Source: Cliona cf. orientalis
Taxonomy: Eukaryota > Porifera > Demospongiae > Clionaida > Clionaidae
DNA length: 64,000 nucleotides
Assembly (NCBI GenBank): GCA_963930775.1
Contig: OZ005690.1
Coordinates: 6,494,225-6,558,224, forward strand
Direction: 5' to 3'
Made by a program: the position numbers and the translations under genes. Under the pieces are notes generated by a model. That model had not been told where the DNA came from. It was given only the letters and a program-made list of their open reading frames with translations, and did no database searches. How positions within the stretch are numbered: the stretch's first letter is position 1; every line of letters starts with the position of its first letter. Below are positions 53,680 through 64,000 of this stretch, in pieces.

Positions 53680-54450
53680 ACCATGGAGGGTTATTGAGCT
53701 GACAGCATGCGCTGGTGGGTGTACAATTGTGACCATCCCAGAGGACATCATTGGGGTAGAGGATAATAACATAACTCCAGGCAAAATGTACACTCTCACG
53801 GAAATAATCATTTCCAACAAATGCTTAGCCAGGGTTCAATCTATAGGGGGGCAGGGGGGAAGCTTCCCCCCCTCCCCCCAAAAGCACTCAGCTTCTCCCC
53901 CAAAAGAAGGGTAGCAAGAGAAAAAGAGAAAAGGAGGAGGTGGGGAATGTATACTATTTGGGTGCTATGATAATGCATATAAATTAGCATTCCTCTAAAT
54001 TAACGTCAAAGAGTGTACTACGTTGCACCTAAAAATCCAATTAATGGTTTGGAGGAGGGGACTGTGTGTGAAAGTGCCACGCCTCCTTCCACCCCAAACC
54101 AAAATTTCTAGATAGAACCCTGTTAGCCTAGTGTGTATTTCACATGGGCACTGAAAATTACAGTTTAGGGTCTTTATCTTCTGTTCCAGCAGCAAATTAA
54201 TGTCCAAATAATAGTATGCCAACGTCTTCCAGCACCTCTAGAAGTCAAATTTACATCAGCAACATAGGAGTTATCACTTCCATAAAAAGCATAAATTTCT
54301 CCGAATTGTTACCCCATAATCCTCCCACACACGGCTATAATAATATTACACATAATTATGATATAAACCTCCAACAATTAATGTGGTTGAAGAGCATTCA
54401 TAGTCACTGGTATCAGATCGTCCACATGTCCTCTTGGAATATATCACAAT
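53680..54450 (-). pseudogene. Extracellular NNPPWF-domain gene fragment, B2
   Basis: Counterpart of 26690-27200 with the same broken exon pieces. A MITE at 53830-54122 splits it. More degenerate than B1. Confidence 0.55.
53830..54122. mobile_element. MITE, CAGGGTTC ends, TTAGC duplication
   Basis: CAGGGTTC / GAACCCTG ends, with TTAGC on both sides (53825-53829 and 54123-54127). B1 lacks it at this point. Poly-G and poly-C rich near its left end, like the B1 element at 25577. Confidence 0.78.
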
Positions 54451-54689
54451 GCAACTGCCAAATAAAAATCCGTTCGTGTGTACTATAACTCTATACGTGG
54501 CCAGCTATGAGAGGGACCATTGTAGTATTTATAGCTTGTTGTATGGAGCAATGTATGGTATATACAATTGAGTAGTCCACTCTGTTTGTGCCTATACATT
54601 CAATGATATATCTATGCTCACTACTACAAACATCGGACAGTGTCATGCTATACTATCTTACACATCACTGTGCATAGAGTTATATGAAT

Positions 54690-54785
54690 TCAACGGGAAT
54701 CATCTGGTCCACTATGCATTAGTGAAAATCTTCGTTTCAATGTCATCAGTTATTGTATTGGGCAAATTGCTACGTAGTAAGTGTA
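54690..54785 (-). pseudogene. NNPPWF-domain C-terminal exon piece, B2
   Basis: Matches 27895-27985. LPNTITDDIET is still readable, but stops and a shift follow. Confidence 0.5.
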
Positions 54786-56425
54786 AGTATCGAGCATGCC
54801 AAAATTAATACAATACAAATCGACTCATTATCAAATCCTTTCTATCATATGAGAAAGGGGACTTTTATTTGTATATAGTATGTACCTTCTACCATGTATG
54901 GAGTATTATATTACATTTAACCTACTCCATATTAGTGTTAGTATGTCAAAATTAAATATGTACCCATTTTCAAATGTTTTTGATCAAAAAAGCTCCATCT
55001 TCACTTGTATGAAGTAATGTATAGCAAATGAAGTTTTTGTGCCAACAGCATTAAATATTAATTAGCTCTGCATATGACATTGTGTGTTTGTGTGTGTGTT
55101 TTGAGTGAGCTATAGATCAGCCAATGTGCATGACCACAGAAAGGGACCATTAATTTTGGGACGTTTATTAACCCTTGCTGCAAAACGTAGGCTAAAGGTC
55201 ATTGCAGTCATTTGGCTATTTTTGTCCGTCACGGTCCGTCCATCGGTCAGTCCATCTGAACCCTCCTGTGCTAAAATTAAGGGTTATCTGAGAGAAAGTA
55301 CGCATTTGAGGCATACACGGCATAAAGGAATTGTGGTCGCGTAAAGTCCTGCCCAGTGGTGTATATACATGTAGTAGTGTGCAGCTGTTGCCAGTCTGTG
55401 TTTACATGGCACCTACCTCAGCAGCGTGACTAATTACCATTCTGTGCCAGTTGTCAATGCAGTGGACAGTGTAAACAGGCAGTGACTCTGAAGTACATAA
55501 TTCAGCTAGTTTAGGTATGTCACAGAGGCTTGTAGTTTATATAGTGACATAGCCAGGTGCTGTCTCCTGACTCTGAAGAGAACGTACCATTCCATACCAG
55601 AACCATGTTCAGGTGCACACAGGGTATGTAGATCAGCACCCCTGATATTGAACATGCATGTAGCGGTAAGGGTTCTGCACTCATGCAAGTGCATTCATTT
55701 GTAGTATTATGGAGTAGTGTACTGTACAATGTCATTAGGTAATCCACTCTATGTTTGTATCTAGGCATTGATACAGGTATACATACTCACTATTACATTT
55801 ATAGAAAGCATATTGGATATCAATTGTCATGACATGGTCTGTCTTCTATAGCAGGTCACATAATAAACATTGCTGTAATTCATGATTGCTTCGTCAAAAT
55901 TGTATACTTGTATTAATAATATTATTATTAATTTTATAAAGCAAAAAATAAGGTACACATTTGATATGAATGAATATATGAAAATTTCAAGTGCAAAACT
56001 TTTGCGAACCAAATTACGGTATTAAAATAATTTTAAGATAATAAAATTAATGTAAATTGATCCACACATAGGATTTGTTGCTATTAATAGGATCCTCCAA
56101 TGATCCCCGTATAAAAACTGTTTCATAGGATACATGTCTCGGGGACAGGGCTGTACTTTTGTACATGTATGCATATACATACCATGGTTAATTGAATACA
56201 ATGTATGATCCAATTTAACATAAGAAATTCGCATTTAACGAATTCTTATAATGTGTATAATATTAGGGAGCGATTAATGACCTTTACCAGATAAGCGCAC
56301 ATCTTTTAAAATTGAAATTATTTTTTTTCCATACACAGTATTAGGTTAAATATGGTACATATACATGTCAAACATTACAATACTGGTATAAAACTCAGCT
56401 ACAGGAGTCACATGCTATCATAACC
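54786..56425. other. No gene seen
   Basis: The first 1.1 kb is the right end of block B2. A piece at 55155-55330 resembles 27700-27780 (AACCCT...GCTTTGC / TTGCTGCAAAACGTAGG). The frames at 55506-55768 have no domain I recognise. Confidence 0.4.
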
Positions 56426-56850
56426 TCACTGCACATGGAGTTCGACAAGTTCAATGGGAACATCATCAGTTGTTATATTGGTCAGGTTTTTTGTAAGCCA
56501 TGGAGGGTTGTTCAGCTGATAGCATATTATTGGATATACATCTCTTAGTACCATCCTGGAATAACTAAGTGAATACACTTTCTTTCGACGTACATGAATA
56601 CAACCGTGCTCCTGCTCCCCAAGTTGTGTGTGATTATCCATATTATGTCTTCTTGGAATATGATGTCAGGTTGAGTCCAGTAGGGCAGTTGTAGCTGGTG
56701 TCAGTAAAGCAACAGACCTCCATCCGGGGGTACCATTGCATGCAGGTATACAAGGCGGGCATGGTTGTTGCAGAGGTTGTGGTTGAAGGCAGCGTGGATT
56801 CAAAGTTGAGTCTGACTTGGTGGTGCTCGAAGTGGCCATATACTTGACAT
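56426..56850 (-). pseudogene. Third NNPPWF-domain fragment
   Basis: Minus strand gives TSYNCPTGLNLTSYSKKT, matching the piece that normally precedes CGRIRG in this family, then stops. Further on, ICYQLNNPPWLTKNLTNITT is followed by PIELVELHVQ. The middle of the domain is missing. It lies just outside block B2. Confidence 0.6.
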
Positions 56851-57255
56851 ATCAGCAGTTTTAGGTTGTCAAGTCTTGAAGATGACTGTGGCAGCAATTA
56901 CAGAGCTAAATTTCATTTCTTGCTCTCTCTCTTTCCTCTACTGAAGGACACTGCCCATCATCTCCGTCCAACTACTTAACATCTATCGTTAGTTGCTGTA
57001 TGATGACTTATCCAGGTCCAGGAGAAAGACAGACAACTGTAAGCTCCAAGTAAGTTACAAACTGGCTCATTTTCAAATCCATTCAATCAAAACAGGCTCA
57101 CGTTTGACCTATATGCAACATCAATTTTATAGCAAAGAACGTTTTTGTATCCGTACACGTGATATTAGCTACATGTACATATCATTGAGTGTTTATTTCT
57201 TAAACATATACATAAATAACCAGCTGTGGTATAGCAGTTTGTGTGGTCATGTTTG

Positions 57256-57890
57256 TTAACCCTCGGCGCATGTGCGAGGGGTACAGTAGTCGTTCTGTGT
57301 GTGTGTCTATTATCACGCCAGCTGCTATATACCTGGTTTATACGATACAAACAAGGCTCCATTAGGCTTTTCACGGCATCTTCAAGGTATGAATTGTGTG
57401 AAAACGCTTCGTTCAAAAGTTCTGGCAACATTTGCTGACCTCCATGGCCTTTTTCGCTTCTTGATGAGCTCTCGATTGATGAAAGATACAGCGATGGCTT
57501 CATTTCAAGATTAGTAGTGTGTAGCTCTAGCGATAGTTCTTGTAACTAAACTGACTCATCACAGATCACAGTAGGCTATCAACTACGCTTCTTGGCTTTA
57601 CTTTGTACTAGATCTGCTGATCTGGCATGCACGTGGTACTATTACCTAATTGCATGCAATCCGTATTAGTGCATTCTTGTGGTTACTCTCTCTCTCTCTA
57701 TCTGTTACTACACTGTACAAGTAACAGTGTTGCTTGGCAAATTTGCAATATGCAGACTAGCTATAGCTATTGCGCCAAGGGTTTTGCACTATAGTGCTTC
57801 ATTGTATCATGTGGTTAGTCTGTGTAAGCTGCCTGCATACGTGTACTTCTTTCTGTCTCTTGTATAATATCAGGAGCTTATGAGCACCGC
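57256..57890 (+). repeat. Interspersed repeat, TTAACCCTCGGCGCATG start (copy 1)
   Basis: Shares a patchy match with 61875-62420: TTAACCCTCGGCGCATG.GCGAGG, a TGTCTGT-rich stretch, CACGC.AGCTGCTA.ATACC, GAAAACGCTT.GTTC and GCCAAGG.TTTGCA. No coding content. Probably an old non-autonomous element. Confidence 0.6.
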
Positions 57891-59214
57891 GTAGCAGAGC
57901 TACTTGTCAGTGATACTATGCACGCTTGATACTCCACCTTTATACAATGTAACTGCCAAACTAAAATCGGTAAAAACTTTCTTAAAGCTATACTAGCACA
58001 TCCTCCTAGGCACATCCACTATTGAACTTGTAGGTGCATGCCATTGCTAGTGACCTAAAGTGAGAGCGCGGGGTATGTGCTCTACATAGCTCTAATTACA
58101 GAATTGTTTTTGGTGCTCAATAGTGCACAATCACACCCCTTTTGCTGTTACCCATGGGCCCTCTCCGTCTATTATGTGGTAGGACTGCTGATCACTGCTC
58201 TTATGCATCAATCAAAAGTGTATATGTATGTTACACACACAATGTAATAACTAGAGCTCGCTAGAACTGAGCGCGAGTATCTGAGCGGTAGCTACATTGT
58301 AGCTGGCCGCATCGCGCGGGCCGTGCCCCTGACCATAGTCACATGATTTCACCATGGCAACACATTCCGAGCATGCGCATTATATGACAAAATGGTGTAT
58401 CAGACACACCCATTTGTTAATGCGCCGTACACACCCACCATTACATATACGTGTAACTGTCAAGACAACGCCAAACTAACGAGTCATGGACCTGCGCACT
58501 ACAAAATAGAGTGGATTTATACGAGAACTATGGTGAGCGGTCCAGACAGTCTTGAGTTATATTATAGCCCTGATAATGAAAAAGAAAGAAAGAAAGAGAA
58601 ATGGCCATTTTTTTTAACATCTGGTTCAGGCGTGTACAATTGATTTGATGAATGATCTTGGTCTTGTTAGATAGCTAGATAATTTGCTGGAGATTCCGAT
58701 TTTCACACTTAGAAATTTTACAAAGTTACCTGTTTTGAGGTATTTTGGAATTTGTAATGTATTACATATATGGCATATCCGGATCATCCCTACTTATAGA
58801 GTCTACCGACTCCATGATATTACAGTCCGCATATCACATGTGACAACAATAGTGGCATTGTTTTGTGTATTGCATACACGGTGTCATTTTAATTAGCTTG
58901 GCCACCCGCAGGGAAACACATGTATATTTGAGAACTAACTTTTTGGAGTATATCTGGTAATTACTCGGAAACGGCACAGGGTCGATAAAAATTTAATATT
59001 AATATTCTATACCAGTATAGTCGGATATAACTGGTACAAAAGTTTTGGGCCAATCCACAGAACTATCAAACAATACTACCCAAAAACAATCAACTTAAGC
59101 CACCTTAAGAGTGGGGGACTATGCTTTCCCTTCTAAAAACATATAGAGGGGCAACTCTGCCCTCTCTTGCACATCATAATAATGCAGCATAATATTATTA
59201 AATCATTAACTAAC
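57891..59214. other. No gene seen
   Basis: About 1.3 kb. A short piece at 58073-58093 matches the insertion end at 43842. The frame at 58392-58643 ends in a Lys-rich run with no domain. Remaining 3' exons of the gene at 59215-63810 may lie here, but I cannot pick them out. Confidence 0.4.
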
Positions 59215-62200
59215 CTCAGTTTCATTGGCTCATAGTCGAGAAATTTCTTCTCAACTGGTTTTCCTCCTATCACAAGGGGATGGATACAAACCAGGACAGC
59301 ACCTTTCATCAAGCAACCAGATATAGACTCGAGAAACAGATGAACTGAAAGATCACAATACAGTGCAAACAAGCATCATAATTGGAGTGACTAGAAATAC
59401 TTAATACTTCAACAGTGCTAATGAGGAAGTGTGTGTACAGCTGTTACCGTATACATGTAGTAGGAAACTTTCGAGGGAGAAAAGTTTCATGAATTTCGTG
59501 ATTTTACAGCCACCCGTAACAGTTTTCTCCACGAAATTTTAGGCATGCCACACCCATTTAGCGATCAGTTTAACATTCCGCAATAGTTTCCTCCACGAAA
59601 TGCTCCCTTCCTACTGATCCCCGAAAGTTTTCTCCTTCGAAAGTTTCTCGCTATACAGTACATTTATTCTATAATGTTAGTAAGCTATGTAGGCTTCCTA
59701 CCTACGTACGCAGTATGCATACACTCCATAAACCTTGGTACTAGTGTAAACCACTGTCATGTTGTAACAACGTAGCAGCACTAACAGCCACAGTGAAAAC
59801 TGAATTAGTAGAGCTCTTGTATGTGGTCTACCTACTGTATATACAGGTGTACAGGGTTTGGCCCTACCCTACCTAGTGATTGTGTACCATGGATACATGT
59901 AATTACGCTAGACAATTTTTTTTACTTCTACTGTACATAGTAGCCTCGTCTCCAGGCCACTCCCATGTTTTTAATGTTACACACAGAAAAACGGGAGGGC
60001 CTGGTATCTAGTCACATGCATGACATAACACGTAGAGAGACCGCAGAGAGACCTCTAGGGCCCTACGAGTGCAGCAAAGGTTGCCAAGATTAGGAGGCTC
60101 TCATTTCAAATGATCAACACGTATGGCCCAAACGCTTATTAAAGAGTGTAGCACGATCCTTTTAGTTCACAAGTGAGTGGGGATCGAGCTGCTTGTACAC
60201 AAATCTAGCTTAGAATGGTAGTTTTGTTTTGCGGCCATTTTTTTGTTTCAATGTGCATAACGATCAACGTCATGCAAGTGACTTTACATGTAGAGATACC
60301 AGGCCCTCCCGTTTTTCTTTGTGTGTAACACTGAAACGCGGGAGTGGCAGGGACAAGGCTACATAACAGTGCATCTTACGATTAGTCAGATGAAACTCTT
60401 TGTCCTTTGGAATAGGTCCTACGACAATGTATCCTGTATCATAATAATTGAAGTCGTCTGGTGTCCAAAGGTGCTTCAGCTTTTCCTGAAACTAAGAGTG
60501 TATGAATATTCACATTTATAATGTATATGTAGGTCTTACTGACCAAGAGCTTTTAGATGTCTATGTATGTTCTTTGATCCAACCAATATTAGAGAATTGA
60601 CAGTAATATTATTAATTATACATGCAAATGTACACAAAAATAATTATGTGGCCTAAATTATGGACAATGGGCCAAATGAGCATTTTAGCCTACCACTCTT
60701 AGCTCAGGATAAAACCCTTAGCAGCTCTGCCTTTTGCTGGGATTAGGGATGCATGCTTGCCTCTTAGGTTTGGGATAGGTACATATAGTACAATGGAAAA
60801 ATTAATAACTTCTGATTTTTATGCATACCTGAATTCGTATATCACTAGACGAAGAGAGAACATCTTCAGCACATTCTATAGACACAACCTTATTAAAGTA
60901 GTGGGTAACTTTAGTGGCCTCCACGGAAATGTTGTAGTGCGGACTGAAGTTGAGATGAGCCACCTAATGATATTGAATATACATGTACAATGTCACAGGA
61001 ACTGTTACGCATAATATAATATGCATGAAAACTTGAACGAAATGGCACAAATCAAAACAGACAGTGATGGTGGGTTCTTTCTACATGTAGCTCTCCTTAG
61101 TAGACGTACGACTTCCACATGTACATGTATATGTAGTTGCATGATGGAAAAACAACTATTGAAGGCATTTAAGAGGAGAAATAAAGATATGCCGTAAATC
61201 GCATATATTTCGTGCTATAATTTTTCATGTTAAATAATTTTTGGACAAAATTTATTACCCTTTACCACATTGCAGTCTAAACACAACAAAGGAGATGTGA
61301 CTGTTTTATATAGCAGGCTGGATATTGGATTACATGTATTCACATGTTGAGGCACTATAAGCGCAAGTACATGTAGGTTCATGCCTACTATTATGCGTGT
61401 GCTAAGACGATCGCATACAAATGTTAGCACTATCGTTTTTATGAAATGGAACGTTAACTTTTATTGACAACTACCATACAAGATAAGATCAGCACCATGG
61501 TTTAATAAACATGGGAAAAAAAGAAGACTATATACAGTGTATGTACACACATGTACATACATACAATATACAGTGACTATCAGCAAATAGTACGATCCCT
61601 TTAAGATTCAAAGATGGTCAACTGGCTTAAAGTCGAGGCTCTGGATCAAGGCAATGCCATGTTGCCATCACCTGTCACATAAATTTCGACTACATGTACA
61701 TGTAGGACCTCAATGGGGTGCTCACTTCTTCAAATTGCAGGCACCACTTGTATACATGTACATGCATGTACATGTACGAACATGCACCCACAGTTGAAAC
61801 GTTATAAATGGAAGGACACACACCATCCAGTAATTACATCAAATGGGTAACTGCGAATAATATTATGGTGGATAATTAACCCTCGGCGCATGCGCGAGGG
61901 TTACTGTAGTTGGTTTGTCTGTCTGTCTGTCTGTCTGTTACCACGCTAGCTGCTACATACCTCGTTTGCGAGTCCAATTTGCGGTATTGCAAGGTTCCTT
62001 ATGGCGTTCCCAATTCATGATTTGTGTGGATTTCTCCGAAAACGCTTTGTTCGCCAGTTTTGGCGTCATTTGCCGATTCTAAGCTTCTTGACTTTGCCCG
62101 AGTTAGCGATAGCATGACTGAACGTATAAATAGGTTGCGCACTATATACGGTATATACGTCTATAACCCTCAGCGCATGCGCGGTAAAATCAATCCCGCC

Positions 62201-63810
62201 CCTCAGTCCACCAGCGAGCTTTTAACAATCGTGGCTTAAGCGGCTTAGCTGCCTGTATTCTTGTGGTACCCTTTGACTCTCTAGCTTGTATGCATGCATG
62301 GAATTACAGTGCTTGAAACCAAGTGAGTTGCGATAATATTGGATATGCACTATTGCTCAGTGTACTTCAGTCTTGTGCCAAGGCTTTGCATCATAGTCCT
62401 TCTAGTTAAGATGTAGCTAGCTAAGTCCCCAAGAATTGGAGGTTAGGCTACAGTGAGGAAGGTTGAGTTGACGTCGACACCACAGTGTGGAGTTCGATAC
62501 AACATGCTAGGGTTGTTGCTGCTATGAGCTGTTGAACCGTCTTGAATAACACTGCTATGCAAGTTAACCTCATCCCTGTCTGGCCCTGGCCCCAGACCTT
62601 TAGCTGCCCCCTTTTCTGCATGCAACTGTTGAAGCATGTAGCTTAAATGCCATGCAGCGCGCCGAGGGTTTTGTGCTTGAGAGAGCTCTAGTTTAGGCTG
62701 TTTGAAAGTGTCATGGCAACTAACTACATGTATGCACATTGTATTAGACACTTCTTACCCATTTGAAGACTCTTGCAAGGGCAGTTGTGTAGCCAGAATC
62801 ACCAAAAGATAAACTAATGGCACTGTCATTCGTGGGAGCCAACGCAGCAAAACCAAGTACAGCACCACACATACTGTTGGGCACCACCTGTGAAAGGAAT
62901 TGTAAGCTATAGCTACATGACAACATACATGTATGTAGCTCAAAATACTGACAAGATCTAATACGGGTGTGCATGTATCAATTCTTTAACTACCCTACAC
63001 CTGCTATAGTACAAAATATTATTACTGATAAGACTATTCTTGTTTCTCGATCTCCCAGACCGCATGCGCATGAGTAAAGTTGTCTGTCTGTTGTCCACCA
63101 CTAAAAATGCTACATGTAGATCTTGAGATCTAGGCATCTAAGCAACTTGTTGGCAAAACCAATCTGTCCAAATCATCGAAATACTTGGCTTTGAACCGTT
63201 TTGCAAGGCCCACGAGCATTAAATTTTTTGTTGGCTATGCCTATCCACGCCAGGCTATGTTGTTTCTGCTAAATGACATACATGTACAGTGTATGCACAA
63301 TATCGTAGAGTACAATATGGACATGTAGGTAAAGGTCGTTAAATATTATATGCTTGCCAACTCTCGTGGCCTCATTTTACGAGCCCTTGCTCTAGAGAGA
63401 GCTCTTGTTGCTGTAGCAACTGCCACCACCCCACAAGGGTGTGCCAATCTACCAAAGTGTGGTCTATGCATGTACATTAATTACTCCATGACAGAAGACA
63501 TACTAGTTCATCACCTAGCAACGATACAGTATAATATCATGTGTAGTTGTAATGGATCTATTGGCACAGACAGACAGTCTTTGTATTGTATTAATATGCA
63601 CAACTTTATACTTTTTACATTCTTAGTGCAATACTATACATGTATGTACCTAAACCCTTATTATTAAGAACCTTACAATTGGAGTTGGTTCTGCTTTGGT
63701 CTCTGGGTCTGGAGCAAGGCTGGAAAAATCATCATAGACACCAGTTATGTTTGTCTCTTTACGAAACCTCCACTTGAGATCATGCCTCCAATCCAGATCA
63801 CCATACAGTT
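59215..63810 (-). CDS. Unrecognised multi-exon gene (five internal exons found)
   Basis: Exons read on the minus strand, each with GT and AG borders: 63677-63810 (LYGDLDWRHDLKWRFRKETN), 62759-62887 (VVPNSMCGAVLGFAAL, then SLSFGDSGYTTALARVF), 60829-60963 (AHLNFSPHYNISVEATKV), 60380-60485 (KLKHLWTPDDFNYYDTGYIV) and 59215-59344 (ISGCLMKGAVLVCIHPLVIG). Exon phases fit in sequence: 62759-62887 and 60829-60963 are whole codons, and the next two share a split codon. Further exons may lie between 60963 and 62759, upstream of 63810 and below 59215. The conserved phases and lack of stops over more than 200 codons argue for a live gene. I do not recognise the family. A MITE sits in the intron at 59941-60361. 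Confidence 0.65.
59452..59660. mobile_element. MITE, GAAACTTTCGARGG subterminal repeats
   Basis: Left GGAAACTTTCGAGGGAGAAA mirrors right TTTTCTCCTTCGAAAGTTTC, with TA at the outer edges. The interior has several CACGAAAT words. Confidence 0.75.
59941..60361. mobile_element. MITE, TAGCCTYGTC ends
   Basis: About 75-bp terminal inverted repeats: TAGCCTCGTCTCCAGGCCAC on the left; on the right the mirror of TAGCCTTGTCCCTGCCACTC. Both arms carry ACGGGAGGGCCTGGTATCT. The ends recall the TAGTCT family, but no clear 9-bp duplication is seen. Confidence 0.78.
61000..62758. other. Intronic or intergenic stretch with one repeat
   Basis: Lies between two exons of the gene at 59215-63810. It holds the repeat copy at 61875-62420. 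The minus frame at 62443-62751 has no splice-supported borders. No further exon could be supported. Confidence 0.4.
61875..62420 (+). repeat. Interspersed repeat, TTAACCCTCGGCGCATG start (copy 2)
   Basis: Partner of 57256-57890. Contains five TGTC units at 61915-61940. Confidence 0.6.
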
Positions 63811-64000
63811 CTAAGAAGTACAATAATTACACAATGTAATATCATAGGTACGTCATGGTGAGTGTGTTGTGTTGGTTAGCGATGAGAGCAGTGCCTGTCC
63901 ACTACCCATCAACAGGAGGCTATACAGTCATTAATTTTATTAAGATATACTTGTAGTATGCATTAGTCAACATGTGTGAGAGTAGGAGTATGCATGGGAA

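Larger units (their letters stand above)
49150..55935 (+). repeat. Segmental duplication block B2
   Basis: Collinear copy of 24250-28393, enlarged by insertions at 49301-50209, 51310-51977, 52051-52571 and 53830-54122. Keeps the intact two-exon version of the acidic-tail gene. Confidence 0.85.

Noticed and set aside
55506..55768. Two overlapping minus frames with several Cys
   Set aside because: I looked for a link to the NNPPWF domain and found none; no splice-supported borders.
57165..57514. Overlapping frames on both strands in the TTAACCCTCGG repeat
   Set aside because: They lie in an interspersed repeat shared with 61875-62420 and are not conserved between the two copies.
58392..58643. 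83-aa frame ending in a Lys-rich run
   Set aside because: No domain, no conservation in the window, ends in low-complexity sequence.

Overview
The window looks like animal nuclear DNA, most likely from a sponge (a demosponge such as Amphimedon would fit). This is an inference. It rests on GABA-B-like class C receptors, Calx-beta/Ig/FN3 exons split by short GT..AG introns, a large secreted beta-helix protein fused to a multi-span membrane domain, and a dense load of metazoan-type transposons (Ty3/gypsy, pogo, LINE, many TIR/MITE elements) in AT-rich DNA. There is no operon structure and no prokaryotic signal. Several long open frames only start with TTG or GTG, so I moved starts to the first in-frame ATG.

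Layout. 1-8.1 kb: a GABA-B-like receptor gene whose transmembrane exon is split by a young, apparently complete Ty3/gypsy retrotransposon (999-7707; 186-bp LTRs differing at one base; target duplication TTTA). 9.05-11.1 kb: a second, intact receptor. 12.3-17.7 kb: a lysozyme-like gene convergent with a 1,538-aa beta-helix/multi-TM protein. 18.9-22.3 kb: a decayed minus-strand Calx-beta/Ig/FN3 gene with a 670-bp fold-back element in an exon. 23.3-24.1 kb: the 3' end of a LINE. 24.2-28.4 kb: block B1, with an acidic-tail gene remnant and fragments of an extracellular domain ending in an NNPPWF motif. 28.4-35.85 kb: block A2, a diverged and broken copy of 10.5-17.87 kb (receptor 3' end, lysozyme-like gene, beta-helix gene). 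35.85-47.54 kb: a decayed minus-strand gypsy element between two LTRs, stuffed with a pogo element, a THAP/SWIM remnant, a RecQ-bearing TIR element and a MITE. 47.7-47.9 kb: an inverted copy of 18.1-18.5 kb. 49.15-55.9 kb: block B2, the second copy of B1, itself full of nested MITEs. 56.4-57 kb: another fragment of the same extracellular domain. 59.2-63.8 kb: a phase-consistent multi-exon minus-strand gene that I do not recognise.

Biologically, the intact host genes are one GABA-B-like receptor (G-protein signalling), a lysozyme-like protein, a large cell-surface beta-helix protein, the two-exon acidic protein in B2 and the unrecognised gene at the right end. Most of the rest is segmental duplication plus transposon debris. 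The most unusual item is a 3.4-kb TIR element (42873-46319) with 58-bp inverted repeats and a perfect 9-bp target duplication. It encloses a RecQ-like helicase and a convergent zinc-finger frame. A 366-bp MITE with related ends and a 9-bp duplication lies next to it.
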